Assembly: GCA_903922325.1 (NCBI GenBank)
Contig: CAIXTG010000169.1
Span: 1-9,401 of the forward strand
Reading direction: 5' to 3'
Origin: an uncultured Actinomycetes bacterium
GTDB lineage: Bacteria; Actinomycetota; Actinomycetes; Nanopelagicales; Nanopelagicaceae
DNA length: 9,401 bases
Below are positions 6,326 through 9,401 of this stretch, piece by piece. The translations under genes and the position numbers were made by a program. The notes beneath the pieces are model-generated. The model was not told where the DNA came from. It made no database searches and worked only from the letters and a program-made list of their open reading frames with translations. Numbering within the stretch: position 1 is the stretch's first letter; each line of letters opens with the position of its first letter.

Positions 6326-6715
6326 CTACTTATCTTCTTCGTAGAGAATAACTGGTTGCTTTTTGCGAACTGCGATTCCCTTGGGTGGATTAGCTTCGAT
6401 CAGTGCATCTACTTCGATCCGCAATTTGGCAACTTCGAGTGCCATGTTAGCCATGGCAGATTCAAGTTCAATAATTCTTTTAATTCCAGCGTGATTAATT
6501 CCTTCGCCTACTAAACGTTGCACCATTCGAAGGGAAGCAATATCTCGCAACGAGTATCTGCGATTACGACCACTTGTGCGATCCGGTGAAACTAAACCCA
6601 TTCGATCGTATTGACGAAGGGTTTGTGGATGCATGCCAGATAATTCGGCAGCGACTGAAATTACATAAACGCCGGCATCATCATCTGGCAGATTTTTGTC
6701 ATTATCAATGTTCAT
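6326..6715 (-). CDS. hspR: MerR-family heat-shock repressor HspR
   Basis: This 129-residue transcription regulator has an N-terminal MerR winged-helix domain: VYVISVAAELSGMHPQTLRQYDRMGLV at 16-42 is the helix-turn-helix, and SGRNRRYSLRDI at 48-59 the wing. A helical segment at about 83-109 fits the dimerising coiled coil, and the tail is charged. The MHPQTLRQYDRMGLV stretch is characteristic of HspR rather than of metal or drug sensors, and there are no cysteines. In actinobacteria HspR binds HAIR inverted repeats upstream of dnaK with DnaK as co-repressor, so free DnaK shuts the operon down. No HAIR sequence is present in the window; the dnaK promoter lies beyond the right edge. The start overlaps the dnaJ stop as ATGA, a sign of translational coupling, with only a weak AAGG upstream. 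It is the last gene of the operon and ends flush against the convergent DUF1501 gene. Confidence 0.95.
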   Translation of the reverse strand: MNIDNDKNLPDDDAGVYVISVAAELSGMHPQTLRQYDRMGLVSPDRTSGRNRRYSLRDIASLRMVQRLVGEGINHAGIKRIIELESAMANMALEVAKLRIEVDALIEANPPKGIAVRKKQPVILYEEDK

Positions 6716-7632
6716 GAATTTGCCTTGCTATTAAATTCAGCGCGAACATCTTCGCCTTCGGTTGCAGTTGCAAAATTCTTTAGCGCATCTTCAGCCTTTT
6801 GATCAAGACGCTTTGGCACCTGCACTTCAACCGTAACTAATAAATCTCCAGTTGCGCCAGCTTTAGTGACTCCCCGGCCTTTTACGCGTAAAACACGGCC
6901 ATTTGAGGTACCTGGCGCTAGGCGCACAGTGACATCATCGCCGGTAAGGGTTGGAACTTTAATATCTGCACCTAGAGCCGCTTCAGGAAATGTAACTGGC
7001 AAAGTAATTGTTAAGTTCTCACCTTTGCGCGCGAAAACTGAATGAGGTTTTACGTGCAACAAAATAAATAAATCACCTGGGCCTGCTTCACCTGGCGCCC
7101 CTTTACCCTTCACGCGAATCTTTGCGCCATCATTAACGCCAACCGGAACCCGCGCAGTTATGTTTTGGGCTGGTCCACCATCGGTAGAAAGTCGAAGATC
7201 TAGCGTGGTTCCGAAAATAGATTCTTTAAAAGTAATTGTCGCTTCAGTTTGTAGATCTTGACCTTTGCGTGGCCCGCGTCGTCCGCCACCAAAGAGATTT
7301 GCAAAAATATCTTGTGGGTTTCCGCCACCGAAAATGTCGCCAAAATCGCCACCTTGGTAATTGCCGCCGCCCATAGGTGCGCGCATTCCACCTTTTTCGT
7401 AAAGTGAACGAGCTTCATCGTATTCAGCACGTTTTTTATCATCACCCAAAATGTCGTAAGCCTCTGAGACAGCCTTGAACTGTTCTTCGAGTTTTACATC
7501 GCCTTTGTTTTTATCAGGATGTAGCTCACGAGCGAGCGAGCGATATTTCTTTTTAATCTCATCGGCAGGCGCGTTCTTTGATACGCCCAGGATTTTATAG
7601 AAATCCTTTTCGTATAAGTCGCGCGCTGCCAT
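6712..7632 (-). CDS. dnaJ: DnaJ-type Hsp40 co-chaperone without zinc finger (class B, CbpA-like)
   Basis: This 306-residue J-protein stimulates the DnaK ATPase and delivers unfolded clients. The J domain spans about residues 10-75, with HPD at 38-40 in ELHPDKN. A Gly/Phe-rich linker runs from about 81 to 120. The two C-terminal beta-barrel domains follow, beginning at GQDLQTEATITFKESIFGT, with VKGKGAPGEAGPGDLFILLHV typical of CbpA and class B proteins. No cysteine occurs in the whole protein, so the four CxxCxGxG zinc motifs of classical DnaJ are absent and the length is correspondingly short. The start at 7632 has AGGAG (7645-7641) eight bases upstream, inside the last codons of grpE, and lies three bases after the grpE stop. 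The stop overlaps the hspR start by four bases. A second, zinc-containing DnaJ may be encoded elsewhere, as in many bacteria; that cannot be judged here. Confidence 0.95.
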   Translation of the reverse strand: MAARDLYEKDFYKILGVSKNAPADEIKKKYRSLARELHPDKNKGDVKLEEQFKAVSEAYDILGDDKKRAEYDEARSLYEKGGMRAPMGGGNYQGGDFGDIFGGGNPQDIFANLFGGGRRGPRKGQDLQTEATITFKESIFGTTLDLRLSTDGGPAQNITARVPVGVNDGAKIRVKGKGAPGEAGPGDLFILLHVKPHSVFARKGENLTITLPVTFPEAALGADIKVPTLTGDDVTVRLAPGTSNGRVLRVKGRGVTKAGATGDLLVTVEVQVPKRLDQKAEDALKNFATATEGEDVRAEFNSKANS

Positions 7633-7635
7633 TAT

Positions 7636-8127
7636 TTATTCTCCTGCTGGATCTGTTACTGCGACGCTGGCTGGACGCAAAACACGATCTTTGAATTTAT
7701 ATCCTGATTGCAGAATCTTGCTAGCCGTAGGCACTAAGACTTCTGCTGATGTTTCATGCATTAGGGCATCATGAATCTGCGGATCAAACTCGGTACCGGC
7801 TTCGCCAAACTTTTCTAGCCCGATTCGAGAAGTTATCGAGGTTAATTGGTCGGCAATAGCTTTAAATCCACCCGTTAACTCTTCATGCTCAGCTGCTCTA
7901 TCAAGCCCGTCTAATAGGGGTAATAGCTCATTTAATACTGATGCAATTGCGATTTCGGAAGCAACTGCGCGATCTCGCTCAACTCGCTTACGGTAATTGG
8001 CATACTCGGCTTGTAAGCGTTGTAAGTCAGCAGTCATCACAGCAAGCGGGTCAATTTCTTGACCCGCCTCTGGATGTTCAAAACCAACTTCTTCTAGTAA
8101 CGGAGGCAGTTCGCTCTCTGTTGTCAT
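7636..8127 (-). CDS. grpE: GrpE nucleotide exchange factor for DnaK
   Basis: GrpE is a cytoplasmic homodimer that releases ADP from DnaK and so drives client release. The 163 residues are somewhat short for the family because the acidic N-terminal tail is only about 27 residues. A helix from about 28 to 53 carries the family signature NYRKRVERD (44-52) and would form the long dimer helix. It is followed by LLPLLDGLDRAAEH and then KFGEAGTEFDPQIHDAL, the conserved FDP..H motif. The C-terminal beta-wing that contacts DnaK ends with ILQSGYKFKDRVLRPASVAV. The ATG at 8127 is followed by an acidic start typical of GrpE; only a weak GGTG precedes it. The gene follows dnaK after a 38-base spacer containing a small hairpin and is followed by dnaJ after three bases, as the third-from-last gene of the heat-shock operon. 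Confidence 0.95.
   Translation of the reverse strand: MTTESELPPLLEEVGFEHPEAGQEIDPLAVMTADLQRLQAEYANYRKRVERDRAVASEIAIASVLNELLPLLDGLDRAAEHEELTGGFKAIADQLTSITSRIGLEKFGEAGTEFDPQIHDALMHETSAEVLVPTASKILQSGYKFKDRVLRPASVAVTDPAGE
7641..7645 (-). promoter_or_regulatory. dnaJ ribosome binding site within the end of grpE
   Basis: AGGAG on the minus strand lies in the final Gly-Glu codons of grpE, eight bases before the dnaJ ATG. This fixes the dnaJ start and implies coupled translation of grpE and dnaJ. Confidence 0.7.
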
Positions 8128-8151
8128 TTAGTTACACCAATTCCAATGCTC

Positions 8152-8165
8152 GACACTTTTGTGTC
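8152..8165 (-). promoter_or_regulatory. Intercistronic hairpin between dnaK and grpE
   Basis: GACAC (8152-8156) and GTGTC (8161-8165) form a perfect 5-bp stem; the loop reads AAAA on the mRNA. The stem starts on the base directly after the dnaK stop codon. It lacks a U-tract and is too weak for a terminator, but could mark an mRNA processing or stability site separating dnaK from grpE. Function is inferred from position only. Confidence 0.4.
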
Positions 8166-9401
8166 TCACTCAACAATTTCAGCATCTTCTACGCCATCTT
8201 CATTAGGTGTTGTATCACCTTGGGTTGCAGCTGTTGCTGCATAAAGGGCGGCGCCTAGCGCTTGGCTAACGGTTGCAACTTTTTCAGTTGCGGCCTTGAT
8301 TGCCTCAAGATCATTACCTTCGAGCGCGCTCTTAAGTACAGCAAGTTCAGTTTCAGTTTCAGCTTTCTTTTCAGCAGCTTCGCCCTCGGTGAACTTATCT
8401 TCGTTATCTTTTAAGAACTTCTCGGTTTGGTAAAGAAGTGAATCACCGTTGTTGCGGATCTCTGCTTCTTCCTTGCGCTTACGATCTTCTTCGGCGTGTG
8501 ACTCAGCATCTTTCATCATGCGATCAATTTCTTCTTTAGAAAGTGACGAGCCGCCGGTGATAGTCATCTTCTGCTCTTTGCCGGTACCGAGATCCTTAGC
8601 TGATACGTGCACGATGCCGTTAGCATCGATATCGAAAGCAACTTCAATCTGAGGAACTCCGCGTGGTGCGGGTGGTAGGCCAGTTAGTTCGAACATGCCG
8701 AGCTTCTTGTTATAAGCCGCCATCTCGCGCTCACCCTGGAATACCTGGATCTGTACAGCTGGTTGATTGTCATCGGCAGTTGTAAAGATTTCGCTGCGCT
8801 TAGTTGGGATTGTTGTATTGCGTTCAATTAACTTGGTCATAACGCCACCCTTGGTTTCGATACCAAGAGAAAGTGGTGTCACATCGAGCAGCAGAACATC
8901 CTTAACTTCACCCTTTAAAACACCAGCTTGGAGAGCTGCGCCAACGGCAACAACTTCATCTGGGTTTACGCCCTTATTTGGCTCTTTTCCGCCAGTAAGT
9001 TCGCGAACTAGATCAACAACTGCTGGCATACGAGTTGAACCGCCAACTAAAACTACGTGATCGATATCTGCAATTGGAATCCCAGCATCTTTTAGAACTG
9101 CTTGGAATGGCTTCTTGCAACGATCAAGTAAATCTGCAGTTAGTGATTGGAATTGTGCGCGGGTAATTGTTTCATCTAGGAACAATGGATTCTTTTCGGC
9201 ATCAACTGTGATGTATGGCAAGTTAATTGATGCCTGTTGTGATGAAGAAAGTTCGATCTTTGCTTTTTCAGCAGCTTCACGAACACGCTGCATCGCCATT
9301 TTGTCTTTTGCTAAATCAATTCCTGATTGCGCAGCAAATGTTTTTACTAGATGTTGCACAAGTGCGTCATCCCAGTCATCGCCACCAAGATTGTTCTCGC
9401 C
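8166..9401 (-). CDS. dnaK: Chaperone protein DnaK (Hsp70), C-terminal two thirds (5' end beyond right edge)
   Basis: The open frame continues to the window edge, giving 411 residues. The first visible peptide, GENNLGGDDWDDALVQHL, is internal to the ATPase domain, so about 200 N-terminal residues are missing. The rest of the nucleotide-binding domain includes VLVGGSTRMPAV, the adenosine motif. The interdomain linker DVLLLDVTPLSLGIE then leads into the beta-sandwich substrate-binding domain (TTIPTKRSEIF, VFQGEREMA, GLPPAPRGVPQIEVAFDIDANGI). The helical lid starts at LSKEEIDRMMKDAE. The C-terminus ends DAEIVE, as is usual for DnaK. An internal GTG at 9359 could be mistaken for a start but lies in the middle of the conserved domain. 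The lid sequence HAEEDRKRKEEAEIRNNGDSL reads as actinobacterial. It is the first visible gene of the dnaK-grpE-dnaJ-hspR operon; its promoter, where HspR would bind, is outside the window. Confidence 0.98.
   Translation of the reverse strand, partial: GENNLGGDDWDDALVQHLVKTFAAQSGIDLAKDKMAMQRVREAAEKAKIELSSSQQASINLPYITVDAEKNPLFLDETITRAQFQSLTADLLDRCKKPFQAVLKDAGIPIADIDHVVLVGGSTRMPAVVDLVRELTGGKEPNKGVNPDEVVAVGAALQAGVLKGEVKDVLLLDVTPLSLGIETKGGVMTKLIERNTTIPTKRSEIFTTADDNQPAVQIQVFQGEREMAAYNKKLGMFELTGLPPAPRGVPQIEVAFDIDANGIVHVSAKDLGTGKEQKMTITGGSSLSKEEIDRMMKDAESHAEEDRKRKEEAEIRNNGDSLLYQTEKFLKDNEDKFTEGEAAEKKAETETELAVLKSALEGNDLEAIKAATEKVATVSQALGAALYAATAATQGDTTPNEDGVEDAEIVE

Noticed and set aside
7941..8258. 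105-codon plus-strand open frame
   Set aside because: It overlaps grpE, the dnaK-grpE spacer and the dnaK end in antisense. It has no ribosome binding site and its product resembles no family.
9357..9359. GTG as the start of a shorter chaperone gene
   Set aside because: The open frame continues to the window edge with conserved DnaK sequence (GGDDWDDAL), so this GTG is an internal valine codon.

Overview
The window suggests a streamlined, moderately low-GC actinobacterium. The heat-shock cluster has the actinobacterial order dnaK-grpE-dnaJ-hspR, ending in a MerR-type HspR. HspR and DnaK read as actinobacterial, and a proton pyrophosphatase gene lies directly upstream of topA. Genes are tightly packed: most gaps are 0-45 bases and the largest is 167. 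Lines I counted by hand range from about 30 to 57% GC. Together this fits the small-genome freshwater actinobacteria (acI / Nanopelagicales), but that placement is inference and was not tested by any search.

Layout. Positions 1-71 (minus) hold the first 23 codons of topA (DNA topoisomerase I). Positions 94-2376 (minus) hold hppA, a membrane pyrophosphatase with the K+-independent, H+-pumping signature. A 167-base divergent region follows, then a DedA-family membrane protein at 2544-3191 (plus). This gene converges on pyrE at 3211-3744 (minus). A 45-base divergent spacer separates pyrE from a two-gene plus-strand operon. That operon encodes a DUF1800 protein (3790-5088) and a Tat-exported DUF1501 protein (5099-6325). 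It abuts, tail to tail with no spacer, the end of the heat-shock operon, which runs leftward from the right edge: dnaK (8166 to beyond 9401), grpE (7636-8127), dnaJ (6712-7632) and hspR (6326-6715).

How the genes work together. DnaK, the Zn-less J-protein and GrpE form an Hsp70 refolding machine, and HspR is the expected autorepressor of that operon. HppA uses pyrophosphate released by biosynthesis (including the PyrE reaction) to pump protons. The DUF1800-DUF1501 pair is the least understood part. It has a recurrent family pairing in which only the DUF1501 partner carries an export signal.

Regulation visible in the sequence. Three genes without a Shine-Dalgarno (dedA, pyrE, DUF1800) each have a TAnnnT box 6-8 bases before the ATG, which suggests leaderless mRNAs. 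Small hairpins sit over the hppA ribosome binding site, over the topA start, just after the dnaK stop and at the pyrE stop. I found no RNA genes, insertion sequences, CRISPR arrays or prophage genes, and no gene-free stretch longer than 167 bases.
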